Below the pieces are notes generated by a model. It searched no databases. It was not told the DNA's origin and saw only the letters and a program-made list of their open reading frames with translations. Source: Lachnospiraceae bacterium (lineage in GTDB: Bacteria > Bacillota > Clostridia > Lachnospirales > Lachnospiraceae). From it: a DNA stretch of 64,000 nt. The position numbers were made by a program, and so were the translations under genes. This document shows positions 1-8,349 of the stretch, piece after piece; position 1 is the first letter of the stretch; each line of letters starts with the position of its first letter. The stretch is from NCBI GenBank assembly GCA_021770785.1, contig JAETQH010000001.1, positions 62,001-126,000 of the forward strand, read 5' to 3'.

Positions 1-669
1 AGCCCTGCCGCTGGTAAGGGGTTCCTATGGCATAACCTAATTCTAACTCTCCGCCTAATTCCTCCCGGTGTTCGATTCCGGCGCGGCCAATCAGATTTCC
101 CGTCTCTTTTTCAATCACCAGCCACATACCGTACCCGTAAAATCCATACATATTCTCAATGTAGGCTTCCTGGTATTCTTTTTCCTTTTCGTAGTCGTAA
201 AGAGGCTCTAAATACTCCGTCATTCCCTCCCAGGAATACAGGGCAAACAAATCGTCGATATCCTCCAATGTAATCTCCCGGACAATGCAGCGTTTTGTCT
301 CCAGAATGGTCCAGGGCAGATGATGGTTTCTCTGGTAAACCTGTGTCAAAAATTCCCCGTCAATCTCCGCAAAGCCCTCCACAAGCATATCCGCCGCCGA
401 AAATTCCGGTTTCATTTCCTGCTCCGGCTCTGTAAATCCCACCACCGTCATGCCCTGTTTTTTCATGCGCAAAAGCTCCGTCCCCTCCGTAGAGAGAAAA
501 ATACTGTTTTCCGGCGGAAAGGACGAGAGCTTTTTTTCCCGGCATTCCTCTTTTTCTTTGTCTAACTCCACCAGCTCTAATTCCCGGTTTTCTTCTAAAT
601 TCTGTCTCAGATACCGCAGCTCTGCCGGTGGAATTTTATCCACAATAATATATTTTAGTTTTAACATTT
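1..669 (-). CDS. GNAT family N-acetyltransferase, 3' end cut by window edge
   Basis: An open frame of 223 codons starts with ATG at 669 and runs off the left edge, so the C-terminus is missing. About the first 95 residues are charged and not assigned. From about residue 120 it reads as a GNAT domain: a beta strand (TKRCIVREITLEDIDDL), the GMWLVIEKETGNLIGRAGI core strands, then ELGYAIGTPYQRQG, which is the start of the acetyl-CoA binding loop (Q/RxxGxG/A), broken by the edge. GNAT enzymes move an acetyl group from acetyl-CoA to an amine; the substrate cannot be told. It follows the XRE regulator by 16 nt and is the last visible gene of that three-gene leftward operon. The family call is firm; the function is not. 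Confidence 0.8.
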
Positions 670-685
670 TCTATTTTCTCACGTT

Positions 686-877
686 TTACTCCCAAAATAA
701 TTCGTCGAGCGTCTTGTCTAACGTCTTGCAGATGGCAATGCACAGCTTAATGGTGGGATTATAATCTCCCTTCTCAATGGCATTGATGGTCTGCCGCGAC
801 ACCCCCACAAGGTCTGCTAACTCCTGCTGGGAAATGTCCTTCGCCGCCCTTGCTGATTTTAATTTCAGATTTTTCAT
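686..877 (-). CDS. XRE-family (Cro/CI-type) small transcriptional regulator
   Basis: A 63-residue protein that is almost entirely one helix-turn-helix domain: SQQELADLVGVSRQTINAIE at about residues 18-37, followed by the GDYNPTIKLCIAICKTLDKTLDELF tail typical of the short YozG-like XRE regulators of Firmicutes. It should bind DNA as a dimer. It lies 9 nt downstream of a membrane-protein gene and 16 nt upstream of the GNAT gene. In this family such pairs usually regulate their own operon, and an inverted repeat overlapping the operon promoter (1432-1492) is a plausible operator. That regulatory link is inferred. Confidence 0.92.
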   Translation of the reverse strand: MKNLKLKSARAAKDISQQELADLVGVSRQTINAIEKGDYNPTIKLCIAICKTLDKTLDELFWE

Positions 878-886
878 ATACGGCTC

Positions 887-1402
887 CTATTCTGCGCTTC
901 TTTTATCCAGCCACAGTTTCAATAAAAACTGAACCATAACCACCAGCAGCACGACAGCAAGAATTACATTTACTGTTCCGATATTAAAAACACCCTCTGT
1001 AAGGATACCCTTATAAGCAATATTCCCGGCTCCCGCCACCACATTCAACAACAGCGCCACCGCCAGCAGCGCAGTTACCTTTTTCGGCTGTTCCGTCAAA
1101 GACAGATACGCATCGTTCCAAATACAGTAGCTTGCAAAAACCAGCAGTGCAATCCCGATACCAATGCACTGAAAAACCAGTGCATCACACCATTTCGGCC
1201 ATCCGTCACTATAAGCCGCTCCCATCACAAGATCATAGACCAGCAATGTAACAAATCCATACTTAAATGCCTTTCCCCGCCGCAGTTCCTGCCTCTCATC
1301 ATACTTGAAAACCGGACCTTTTCCCGCCTTTTTCAACAGATACCCCACCATCGCTACCAAAAACAGCCCTAATGCAAATCCTCCTATAAACGCTTTTTCC
1401 AT
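887..1402 (-). CDS. Small multi-pass membrane protein of unknown function
   Basis: About 171 residues with roughly four or five hydrophobic segments: an N-terminal one (FIGGFALGLFLVAMVGYLL), a cytoplasmic stretch with KYDERQELRRGKAFKYG, then three or four further helices. The KxDERQxxxRGKAF motif is typical of membrane proteins found next to YozG-type XRE regulators. I know no biochemical function. The frame stays open upstream to 1492, but the promoter -10 box lies at 1464-1469, and AAGGAGGA sits 8 nt before the ATG at 1402, so that ATG is chosen (a second ATG at 1408 is too close to the ribosome site). First gene of the operon with the XRE and GNAT genes. Confidence 0.8.
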   Translation of the reverse strand: MEKAFIGGFALGLFLVAMVGYLLKKAGKGPVFKYDERQELRRGKAFKYGFVTLLVYDLVMGAAYSDGWPKWCDALVFQCIGIGIALLVFASYCIWNDAYLSLTEQPKKVTALLAVALLLNVVAGAGNIAYKGILTEGVFNIGTVNVILAVVLLVVMVQFLLKLWLDKRSAE

Positions 1403-1431
1403 TTCCATATCCTCCTTAAAGTAAAATATAA

Positions 1432-1492
1432 TTGACAAAATGTAACTCATCTCTGATATGGTTACTATATCATTGTGTTTACTTTTTGTCAA
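1432..1492. promoter_or_regulatory. Inverted repeat spanning the promoter, candidate operator
   Basis: TTGACAAAA at 1432-1440 is repeated in inverted orientation as TTTTGTCAA at 1484-1492, flanking the -10 box. The right arm contains the operon's -35 box. With an XRE regulator in the operon, autoregulation through these arms is likely but unproven. Confidence 0.45.
1464..1492 (-). promoter_or_regulatory. Sigma-A promoter of the membrane protein/XRE/GNAT operon
   Basis: On the minus strand TTGACA (1492-1487), a 17-nt spacer and TATAGT (1469-1464) make a near-consensus vegetative promoter about 60 nt before the chosen start codon. The -35 box is in one arm of an inverted repeat, which suggests repression at this site. 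Confidence 0.8.
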
Positions 1493-1508
1493 CTATATTT
1501 TACATTTT

Positions 1509-2372
1509 CTACGGTTCTACCCAGGCCTCGTCGATGCCGTCCTGCTTCCACTGGTTCTTTTCCTCCGAGTAGCCGTACACCAGCAGATACTGGTACTGGC
1601 TTGCGGTTTTCAACGCATCATAAGCATATTTTAACGGAATAAAATTGCGGTTCCGGTCCGGAGAGCCGGGGTCTGCCAAAAATACCTCCTCCGTCTCCTC
1701 CTCATACAAAAACAGATTTACATAATGCCCGCCCGTTTTCTCCCAATAGGTATCATCATCCCTGCTGCACACCAGCACCACCGCCGCCTGCGCCTTCTTC
1801 ATCTGCTCTTTAAATTCCTCAAAGGTTTCCGGTTTTGTACAGAGTTCCGTGTCAAACCCGCTTTTTCTTAAGGTCACCTTCATATCCCCCCAGCCGATGG
1901 CCCCAACTTTCCTGGTGGGGCTGTAGCCCGACACCTGCCTTGCATATTCGTACATATCCCAGGGGGAACAGTCATAATCTGTCAGCGTGGAATAAATATT
2001 TGCCATACAGCACAGCCCGCAGCCAAAATTTCCAAAATAATTTCCCCGGACATACTCGCCGCTCCACTCTCCCGACCATTCCAGCCCCTCTCCCCAGGAT
2101 TTCGGTCCCTGCAAAAAGGTGTATACCTTTTCTTCCGGGTGATAGTTCGCCTTTGCCGCTGCAATCAAAGCCTCTTTGTCCGTTTCTAACAGTCCCAGCT
2201 CCGTTTGATACAATTCCTTTGCCATCCCTGCATAAGGAGCTGCTTCCACAGGCTCCGCCTCCTGCACCTTATGCTCTGCCATTCCCTGTACCTCTTTTTC
2301 CTTTTCTATGCCTTCTGCCGCAAGAAATACCAAAAACATTGCGGTAACGACTGCCTGTACCTCTCTTCTCAT
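1509..2372 (-). CDS. Secreted papain-like (C39-type) cysteine protease
   Basis: A 287-residue protein with a short hydrophobic N-terminus (AVVTAMFLVFLAAEGIE) that could be a signal peptide or membrane anchor, then an acidic linker to about residue 75. The second half resembles the Peptidase_C39_2 fold: a catalytic-type Cys in NFGCGLCCMANIYS (about residue 120), a His in KTGGHYVNLFLY and an Asp in VFLADPGS, giving a Cys-His-Asp order. There is no attached ABC transporter, so this is a stand-alone protease rather than a bacteriocin-processing exporter. GGAGGA precedes the ATG. It is monocistronic on the minus strand. The substrate is unknown; a role in cell-surface processing is inferred from secretion. 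Confidence 0.75.
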   Translation of the reverse strand: MRREVQAVVTAMFLVFLAAEGIEKEKEVQGMAEHKVQEAEPVEAAPYAGMAKELYQTELGLLETDKEALIAAAKANYHPEEKVYTFLQGPKSWGEGLEWSGEWSGEYVRGNYFGNFGCGLCCMANIYSTLTDYDCSPWDMYEYARQVSGYSPTRKVGAIGWGDMKVTLRKSGFDTELCTKPETFEEFKEQMKKAQAAVVLVCSRDDDTYWEKTGGHYVNLFLYEEETEEVFLADPGSPDRNRNFIPLKYAYDALKTASQYQYLLVYGYSEEKNQWKQDGIDEAWVEP

Positions 2373-2492
2373 ATTTTCCTCCGTCTATCTTAAAAAACGT
2401 AATCTATCCTGCTTTTTTATATTCTTTAAAAACTCTGTTTCATCTCTCCTACTTTAACCTCTATTTCTTCCCACTTCAAGCATATTTTTCTC

Positions 2493-2521
2493 TTTACTAT
2501 GCTTCTGTTTTTCGCTACAAT
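2493..2521 (+). promoter_or_regulatory. Probable promoter of the cyclophilin gene
   Basis: TTTACT (2493-2498), a 17-nt spacer and TACAAT (2516-2521) lie about 50 nt before the ATG. The -35 match is weak. Confidence 0.5.
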
Positions 2522-2573
2522 AAATTTATGTGTCATATTACACAAATTTATGAAAAAAAGAAAGAGGTATCAT

Positions 2574-3092
2574 ATGGCAAATCCAATCGTTACAATCGAA
2601 ATGGAAAACGGCGATATCATGAAAGCAGAGCTTTACCCTGAAATCGCCCCCAATACGGTCAACAATTTCATTAGTTTAATTCAGAAAGGCTACTACAACG
2701 GTTTAATTTTTCACCGTGTCATCAAGGGCTTTATGATTCAGGGCGGCTGCCCTGACGGAACCGGAATGGGCGGTCCCGGTTACGACATTAAGGGGGAATT
2801 TAACCAGAACGGTTTCACTAACGACTTAAAGCACACCGCCGGAGTCCTCTCCATGGCAAGGGCCATGCATCCGGATTCCGCAGGATGCCAGTTCTTTATC
2901 ATGCACCAGGATGCCCCCCATTTAGACGGCGCATACGCTGCTTTCGGGAAAATCACAGAAGGAATGGATGTAGTAAACAAAATTGCGGAAACCGCTACGG
3001 ACTACAGCGATAGACCGGTGGCTCCACAGGTTATGAAAAGCGTTACTGTAGATACACAGGGCGTAGATTATCCAGAACCGGAGAAATGCTGA
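2574..3092 (+). CDS. Cyclophilin-type peptidyl-prolyl cis-trans isomerase
   Basis: A 172-residue single-domain cyclophilin that catalyses cis-trans isomerisation of Xaa-Pro bonds in the cytosol. Hallmarks are FHRVIKGFMIQGG with the catalytic Arg, GVLSMARA, the SAGCQFFI strand (usually NSQFFI) and LDGAYAAFG in the place of the usual LDxxHTVFG. No signal peptide is present. The frame is open further upstream, but the ATG at 2574 has AAAGAGG at the right spacing and starts exactly at the family N-terminus (MANPIVTIEMENGD). It ends in front of a GC-rich hairpin shared with the convergent acyltransferase gene. Confidence 0.95.
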   Translation: MANPIVTIEMENGDIMKAELYPEIAPNTVNNFISLIQKGYYNGLIFHRVIKGFMIQGGCPDGTGMGGPGYDIKGEFNQNGFTNDLKHTAGVLSMARAMHPDSAGCQFFIMHQDAPHLDGAYAAFGKITEGMDVVNKIAETATDYSDRPVAPQVMKSVTVDTQGVDYPEPEKC

Positions 3093-3130
3093 TTTCATAG
3101 TGTCTTTTGGAATTGTAGAAAAGTATAGGA

Positions 3131-3154
3131 AGGGCGCTGCTTTTGCAGCGCCTT
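3131..3154. terminator. Hairpin between convergent genes
   Basis: GGCGCTGC (3133-3140), a TTTT loop and GCAGCGCC (3145-3152) form a perfect 8-bp stem between the convergent cyclophilin and acyltransferase genes. T tracts are short on both sides, so efficiency is uncertain. Confidence 0.6.
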
Positions 3155-3186
3155 AAAAATTTGCCCTTTTATCAAAAACCTTACAT

Positions 3187-4221
3187 TTATACTAACTTCT
3201 TCAAATAAGGTATCTTTTTTAACACCATCGTAATAAGCATTCCTGTAAAAAAGATTAACAACTCATAAACCACCACCGCCACCAGGTCGTGAACATGCAT
3301 ACTCAAATCATTATAAAACTGCTCATAAATATCCACAAACATATCAGAAAACAGGTAAATTCCAAAGGAACAGCCTCCCATAAATGTTACCACGCTCCAG
3401 AATTTCTCCTGCCGGATCTCACTCCCTAAATATCTCACCAGATAAAACAACGCCGCAGAGGCTAACGTCACATTCAGATAGGTGCGTTCCTCTAAAAATA
3501 AAAAATCTTCCGGTCTGATATAGTATTCCCGGTACGTCAGCAGCACCTCCAAAGCTGTCATCCCCACAAAGACAACGGCGCTGATGACGGCATAGCTTTT
3601 TTTCAGCTCCACATAATGGGTCAGATAATATCCCAGAAAGAATACCCCCACATAGACAGAGAGGAAAGGCTCCGTAAACATATAACTGCAGGCTGCGCCC
3701 GGAAGATAACGGACGACCACCGGCAGCGCCCCCATTCCCACCACGGAAACTAGCAGCAATATCTGAAATTCCCATTTTCTCATATGGACAGACAACGTCT
3801 GAAACAGCGGCAGTACCAGAAGAATGCCAAGGTACAGATACAGATACCAGTAGGCATTCGTGATATGACGCTGGTAAATCAGCTTGAAAAATTCAATGAT
3901 ATCTACCGGCAGCCCGGACCGATACATACTTCTGACATAATACACAAAGGAAAACACCACAATCACAATGACAATCCGAAGGATACGGGAAACATATTTT
4001 CGGAAATCATCGGTTCTCCCTAACAGCAGCGCCCCCGAAATCATTAAGAAAACAGGCACCGCCACCTTGCAGACAAAAAAGTACGTAATGGACACCCACC
4101 AGGTTTTATCCTCCGGATTGTGCGACAGAAAAATACCGCTGTTGGTGTGGTTGACTATTACAAAAAAACAGGCAATGATTCGCAGCAATTCCAGATATGC
4201 TGTTTTGCTTTTGTTCTCCAT
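3187..4221 (-). CDS. Acyltransferase-3 family membrane protein
   Basis: A 344-residue integral membrane protein with about ten hydrophobic segments. It opens with the AT3 signature AYLELLRIIACFFVIVNHTN (Arg and His in the first helix), followed by AVPVFLMISGALLLGR. AT3 proteins transfer acyl groups (often acetyl) from the cytoplasm to sugars of exported glycans. It is the last gene of the leftward run that starts at gmd, and its start lies 4 nt after the stop of the GtrII-type gene, so it probably modifies the same side branch or backbone. The acyl donor and target sugar are not visible in the sequence. Confidence 0.85.
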   Translation of the reverse strand: MENKSKTAYLELLRIIACFFVIVNHTNSGIFLSHNPEDKTWWVSITYFFVCKVAVPVFLMISGALLLGRTDDFRKYVSRILRIVIVIVVFSFVYYVRSMYRSGLPVDIIEFFKLIYQRHITNAYWYLYLYLGILLVLPLFQTLSVHMRKWEFQILLLVSVVGMGALPVVVRYLPGAACSYMFTEPFLSVYVGVFFLGYYLTHYVELKKSYAVISAVVFVGMTALEVLLTYREYYIRPEDFLFLEERTYLNVTLASAALFYLVRYLGSEIRQEKFWSVVTFMGGCSFGIYLFSDMFVDIYEQFYNDLSMHVHDLVAVVVYELLIFFTGMLITMVLKKIPYLKKLV

Positions 4222-4225
4222 CTCT

Positions 4226-5812
4226 CTACTCCATACATTTTACGACAATAACGCCATCTACGATTTTAATGGAACCGTCATCGGGGTAACATGGCATTGC
4301 CTGAAATTCCTCAGTTTCCATAATGCTTTTAATTTCTCCGTATTCACAAAATCTCGGCGCAAAGCCTAAAAATTTCGTAATAATATAGTTTCTCGAATAA
4401 GCATTGATATTCGTCTCCGTCTTTCCTCCAAGCCCAAAGGTACCGCCCACCAGACTTCCCATATTATTGGTGGCATCGTTGATTTCATTCCCCACCAGGG
4501 CAAGGGACAGTTCGTCATTGTATCCCTCTAAGCTCTTAATCTGTGTCACCATGGTCTGAAAATACGCCATATCATGGTACTTGGTATACTCCAGAGACAT
4601 ATAGCAGCCGTTGCCGTACCAGATATAGACGGCAATCATAATGACAGAAGTCAGTGCCGCAATCCACTGGGTTCCCTTCCTTACAATATCCTTTTTATCA
4701 AAGGAAAGGCGGAATTTATCTGCCCAGACCAGCGTAAAAACCGACACAAACACTACGGAATACGCCATCAGAGTATAAACCCATCCGTTAGGCGTCATAA
4801 TGTAAATCAGATACACCGCAATGGGAAATGCCAAAAAGCCCAGCGCCAGGAAAACTTTCTTCACCTTACAGCCTTTCTCCCCAAACAGCAGGCACAGGGA
4901 ACCTATTCCCCAGGATGCCATCATAAAGAAATAGCATCGTCTTACATAAGTTGTGGGATTTAAACACATCACATCTCCACGGAACAGATTGATGAAATCA
5001 CGGTAACTGTTCTTAATTGCCAGCAATATTTCTGTGATATTGGTCTGTCCCATAGAATCCAGTCCCTGATAGGAATTAATCTCCAATCCCCAGAACGCCA
5101 CCAGCACCTTGTGCAAAATAAAGTACAGTATCATGCCGAGGGCAAGCACCGCCACATACCGCAGCGCCAGAAAAAATACGTCTTTCCACGTTTTTTCCTC
5201 TTTAGAAAATGCGCAGATAAAAATAATGCTCATCACCAGAAGAGACACGGTATTAGGAAAATATGCCTGATAAATCCCCAAGGAACAGGCAATCAGCACC
5301 ACCGCCAGGACATTTAACACGATTTTTTTCGGGAAACGCACCATCAGCCACGCCGCCAGCACACTGAAAAACAATGCCATGGAATAATAAACCGCCGTGT
5401 ACATAAACATAAAGGTACTTGTTACCGCCGGAAAAGAAACACAAAAGCCCCCCAGCATCACGGCGAAAAACTTACTTTCCATCCGGAACATGCCCGCAAT
5501 CAGCGCCGCAGACCAAGACAGCAGCAACACGGAAAGCATTCCGTTGATAAAGGGCAGGGAATAGTTGCCAAACTGCGCCCCAAATAAGTCGCCTAAGATC
5601 CGCAGAAACCATCTGCCCGACTCCGCTCCTGTTCCGTAACCTGCCGGCGTATTTATCAGCTCGTCATAGTTATAGAGTTTGTTGGTAAATTCATAGATAT
5701 GAGTCATAAGCCCAATGACAACGGCTCCGAAAAACGCCGCCCTCACCGTATCGGGAATTTTTTTCCACACTTCCCTTACAAATCCATCCGGTGTACTCAT
5801 CGCTGCATTCAT
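4226..5812 (-). CDS. GtrII-type membrane glucosyltransferase
   Basis: A 528-residue protein with about ten to twelve membrane spans and a C-terminal extracytoplasmic domain of about 120 residues. The N-terminal part (YNYDELINTPAGYGTGAESG, then GRWFLRILGDLF) is characteristic of the Glucos_trans_II family. The conserved DE may be the catalytic acid, as in other lipid-linked glycosyltransferases. It should move glucose from an undecaprenyl carrier to the outer face of a glycan. Its ATG overlaps the GtrA stop as ATGA (5809-5812). With GtrB and GtrA next door it completes a three-part Gtr system, here in a Gram-positive background. It could be mistaken for a Wzy polymerase, but the N-terminal pattern and the GtrA/GtrB neighbours favour GtrII. 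Confidence 0.85.
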   Translation of the reverse strand: MNAAMSTPDGFVREVWKKIPDTVRAAFFGAVVIGLMTHIYEFTNKLYNYDELINTPAGYGTGAESGRWFLRILGDLFGAQFGNYSLPFINGMLSVLLLSWSAALIAGMFRMESKFFAVMLGGFCVSFPAVTSTFMFMYTAVYYSMALFFSVLAAWLMVRFPKKIVLNVLAVVLIACSLGIYQAYFPNTVSLLVMSIIFICAFSKEEKTWKDVFFLALRYVAVLALGMILYFILHKVLVAFWGLEINSYQGLDSMGQTNITEILLAIKNSYRDFINLFRGDVMCLNPTTYVRRCYFFMMASWGIGSLCLLFGEKGCKVKKVFLALGFLAFPIAVYLIYIMTPNGWVYTLMAYSVVFVSVFTLVWADKFRLSFDKKDIVRKGTQWIAALTSVIMIAVYIWYGNGCYMSLEYTKYHDMAYFQTMVTQIKSLEGYNDELSLALVGNEINDATNNMGSLVGGTFGLGGKTETNINAYSRNYIITKFLGFAPRFCEYGEIKSIMETEEFQAMPCYPDDGSIKIVDGVIVVKCME

Positions 5813-6234
5813 GCCTCTTCCTCCTGTTTCTTAAATATAATCAGTTTACTCAACACGTAATTGATAATCACCACCAAAACGCTTGCCGCTATCTTTACCA
5901 CATCGGAATTAAAGTGCAGCGTCTCTACAAAAAGCGCCAGCATACCTGTTTCCAGCACGCCGGACAACACCCTCGCCGACACAAAGGTGCCAAACTCCCG
6001 CACCATGGTCTTTGCATTTGTTCCGTAGGAGCGGAACACATAAACCTTGTTTACCCAAAACGCAAAAATTACGGACAAAAGCCATGCGATTACATTGCTG
6101 ACGAGATAATCAATGCCAAAGGCTTTGGTGCAGACAAAATATACCACATAATTTACCAGCGTGGTCATGACGCCCCAGAAAATATAGCTGATAACCTCCC
6201 GGTATTTTTCCAAAAGTTCTTTTATTTTTTCCAT
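5809..6234 (-). CDS. GtrA-family flippase-like membrane protein
   Basis: A 141-residue protein with four membrane spans, the usual size of GtrA. The first span starts at YIFWGVMTTLVNYVVYFV, and the second (NVIAWLLSVIFAFWVNKVYVF) carries the conserved WxxxxxFxFWxNKxxVF pattern. GtrA proteins are thought to flip undecaprenyl-phosphate-glucose across the membrane. It sits 1 nt downstream of gtrB and overlaps gtrII by 4 nt, so the three are translationally coupled. Confidence 0.9.
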   Translation of the reverse strand: MEKIKELLEKYREVISYIFWGVMTTLVNYVVYFVCTKAFGIDYLVSNVIAWLLSVIFAFWVNKVYVFRSYGTNAKTMVREFGTFVSARVLSGVLETGMLALFVETLHFNSDVVKIAASVLVVIINYVLSKLIIFKKQEEEA

Positions 6235-6235
6235 C

Positions 6236-7159
6236 TTACGCTTCCTTTTCCACAGTCTCTTCCTCCACGATAAACCGTGGGCGTTCTTTTACCTCGTCAT
6301 AGATTTTTGCAATATAATAGCCGATAATTCCGATGGCGACCATCAGAATGCTTCCGGTAATGAGCTGTAGCATAATTACGGTTGTAAAACCCTCTAAGGC
6401 ATTCCCCATGACAAATTTAATCAATGTCTGAACCCCCAGCACCAGCGCAAAGATAAAAAATACAATACCGCTTAAGGTCACCAGCTGCAAGGGTGCAGAG
6501 GAGAAGGAGGTAATATTGGTCACTGCATATTTTATCAAAGACTTCACAGACCATTTTGTTTCGCCCACCATGCGCTCCTGCACTTCAAACTCCACCGTAG
6601 TGGAGCGATAGCCCACCCAGGAGGATATCGCCCGGAAGAAAAACTGTTTTTCCGGCATTTTCAAAATGGTGTCCACCACCTGCCTGTCCATCAGCTTAAA
6701 ATCAGAGGCATTCCGCATGTCAATGGAGGTAGCTTTGCTGATAATAGCGTAAAACATGCCTGCCGCCCATTTATGGAAGGTGCCCTCTTTCCCTCTGGAA
6801 AGTTTAACTCCCTCCACCACCTTGTAGCCCTGCTGCCATAAACGGTACATCTCCACAATTTTCTCCGGCGGATGCTGCAAATCACAGTCAATCACTACGC
6901 AGGCTTCCCCCCCGGCATAGGAAAGTCCCGCCATCATCGCCGCCTCTTTCCCGAAATTTTTGGAAAAGGAAATTCCACGGACACTGCTGTTCTTCTCTGC
7001 CTCCGCCTCAATCCGGCGCCAGGTTTCATCCTTAGAGCCATCGTTGACGAATACCAGTTCATATGGAATTTGTGCTTCTTCTAAGATACCGCCGATGGTT
7101 TTTGCCGTAATCGGTATCATCGCTTCCTCGTTAAAGGCTGGAATAATAACTGATAACAT
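6236..7159 (-). CDS. GtrB-like polyprenyl-phosphate glycosyltransferase (GT2)
   Basis: A 307-residue GT2 enzyme expected to transfer a sugar, typically glucose, from UDP-sugar to undecaprenyl phosphate. Visible are the nucleotide-binding start MLSVIIPAFNEEAMIP, VNDGSKDETW, the DxD-type motif VVIDCDLQHPPE (about residue 90) and two C-terminal membrane helices (about 225-250 and 260-285). The frame is open further upstream, but the ATG at 7159 has a GGAG 5 nt ahead and matches the family N-terminus. It is paralogous to the GT2 at 41704-42717, which lacks a GtrA partner. Together with GtrA and GtrII it should decorate the exported glycan. Confidence 0.9.
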   Translation of the reverse strand: MLSVIIPAFNEEAMIPITAKTIGGILEEAQIPYELVFVNDGSKDETWRRIEAEAEKNSSVRGISFSKNFGKEAAMMAGLSYAGGEACVVIDCDLQHPPEKIVEMYRLWQQGYKVVEGVKLSRGKEGTFHKWAAGMFYAIISKATSIDMRNASDFKLMDRQVVDTILKMPEKQFFFRAISSWVGYRSTTVEFEVQERMVGETKWSVKSLIKYAVTNITSFSSAPLQLVTLSGIVFFIFALVLGVQTLIKFVMGNALEGFTTVIMLQLITGSILMVAIGIIGYYIAKIYDEVKERPRFIVEEETVEKEA

Positions 7160-7209
7160 TATTTCTCCACTCCTGTCTATTTTGTACTGTCTCTTCCCGG
7201 CTTTTCGGC

Positions 7210-8349
7210 TCATATTACATAAACCTTCGGCAAAGCTAAGATAAATTCACTGTTAAAGGCTTCTGTGTAAGCCCCGGCATTCTGAAAGAGGAAAATATCC
7301 CCCGTTTTTAACGGAACCTCTCCCTCTACCGTCAGAAACCTGTCATTTTCCATACAGGTACAGCCGCAAATTAACTGCTGTTCCTGATTGGATGCAAGTG
7401 CCGGATTTTTTCCCTCCTGCACTAGGCGATAAGGCGGGATTCTATGGCTTAGGAAAGGATTGATATGAAGCAGCGTACCGTCTAAGGTCACCACACGCTC
7501 TCCCCGGATGTCCCTGGTATTAATCACCCTTGTCATATATTCCATAGAAGTGGCAACCACCGAAACTCCAGGCTCTAAAATCAGCCTGGTTTCCTCCGAC
7601 ACAAAGCCCTTTTTCAATTCCCCGCAAATGCAGGCGGCATATTCCTCCATCGACGGCTTTCCCGCCACCTTCTGTCCGCCGAAAAATCCACCGCCCATAT
7701 CTATATATTGTAACCCAAGTTCATATTCTTTGGCAAGCTCCACCGTTTTCCTCGCCAGCATGGTAAATACTCCAGTACTTCTGCTCTTGGTACTGGTGTG
7801 CAGATGAATGCCGCGGACAGAAATTCCTGCCCCTTTCAGCATAGAAACCGCTTTTCCAAATTCTCCGTTTTCATAACAGATACCAAAGCGGCTCACCGCT
7901 TCTCCCGCCGTGGTTTCTCCCGGGCAAAGGGCTTCCAAATCGAAATTTACACGGATTCCCACCTCGGTTTCCCGCTTGGGGTGCTCCGCTAAATAATCAC
8001 AGAGCATTTCCACCTCTGCCATATGGTCTAAGTTGATGATACTGCCCTTTTCATACGCCTGCAGCAAAATCTCTCCCTTGCAGGGTCCGTTCAAAATCAT
8101 GCGCTCCGGTGTCACGAAGCTGTGGGCGTATTCATATTCATTGGGTGATACGGTTTCCACATACCAGCCCAAATGCTCCGCCGCATATCGGATTAGGTTT
8201 CCGTCATGATTCGTCTTTACGGAATAGCCAAATTCCACCCTGCCGTCCCACTGCTCTAAAAACGGGTCCATGAGCGTCCGGCAGTTTTCCTCAAATTTTT
8301 TTAAATTTATCAGATAACAAGGAGTTTCATAATTTTTTAATTCTGTCAT
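7210..8349 (-). CDS. Fold-III PLP decarboxylase-like protein (DapDC/OrnDC family)
   Basis: A 379-residue homologue of diaminopimelate/ornithine decarboxylases. The PLP lysine lies in FGYSVKTNHDG (about residue 44). Other family marks are IHLHTSTKSRSTG, the phosphate-binding DMGGGF, LEPGVSVVATS, CGCTCMENDRF with the Cys of the second active-site motif, and GAYTEAFNSEF. The usual EPGR motif, whose Arg contacts the substrate carboxylate in DapDC, is EPGV here, so the substrate is probably not meso-diaminopimelate. Its ATG at 8349 overlaps the ATP-grasp stop as ATGA, implying coupled translation. The pair may make and attach an amino acid or amine to the glycan. That role is inferred; the fold is sure. 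Confidence 0.82.
   Translation of the reverse strand: MTELKNYETPCYLINLKKFEENCRTLMDPFLEQWDGRVEFGYSVKTNHDGNLIRYAAEHLGWYVETVSPNEYEYAHSFVTPERMILNGPCKGEILLQAYEKGSIINLDHMAEVEMLCDYLAEHPKRETEVGIRVNFDLEALCPGETTAGEAVSRFGICYENGEFGKAVSMLKGAGISVRGIHLHTSTKSRSTGVFTMLARKTVELAKEYELGLQYIDMGGGFFGGQKVAGKPSMEEYAACICGELKKGFVSEETRLILEPGVSVVATSMEYMTRVINTRDIRGERVVTLDGTLLHINPFLSHRIPPYRLVQEGKNPALASNQEQQLICGCTCMENDRFLTVEGEVPLKTGDIFLFQNAGAYTEAFNSEFILALPKVYVI

Noticed and set aside
1432-1454. Plus-strand promoter starting at TTGACA 1432
   Set aside because: The expected -10 position reads GATATG, a poor match, and no plus-strand gene follows. The arm is better explained as part of an operator.
4226-5812. Wzy-type polymerase as an alternative call
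   Set aside because: Short loops, the YNYDELINTP and GRWFLRIL motifs and the adjoining GtrA and GtrB genes fit the GtrII family better.
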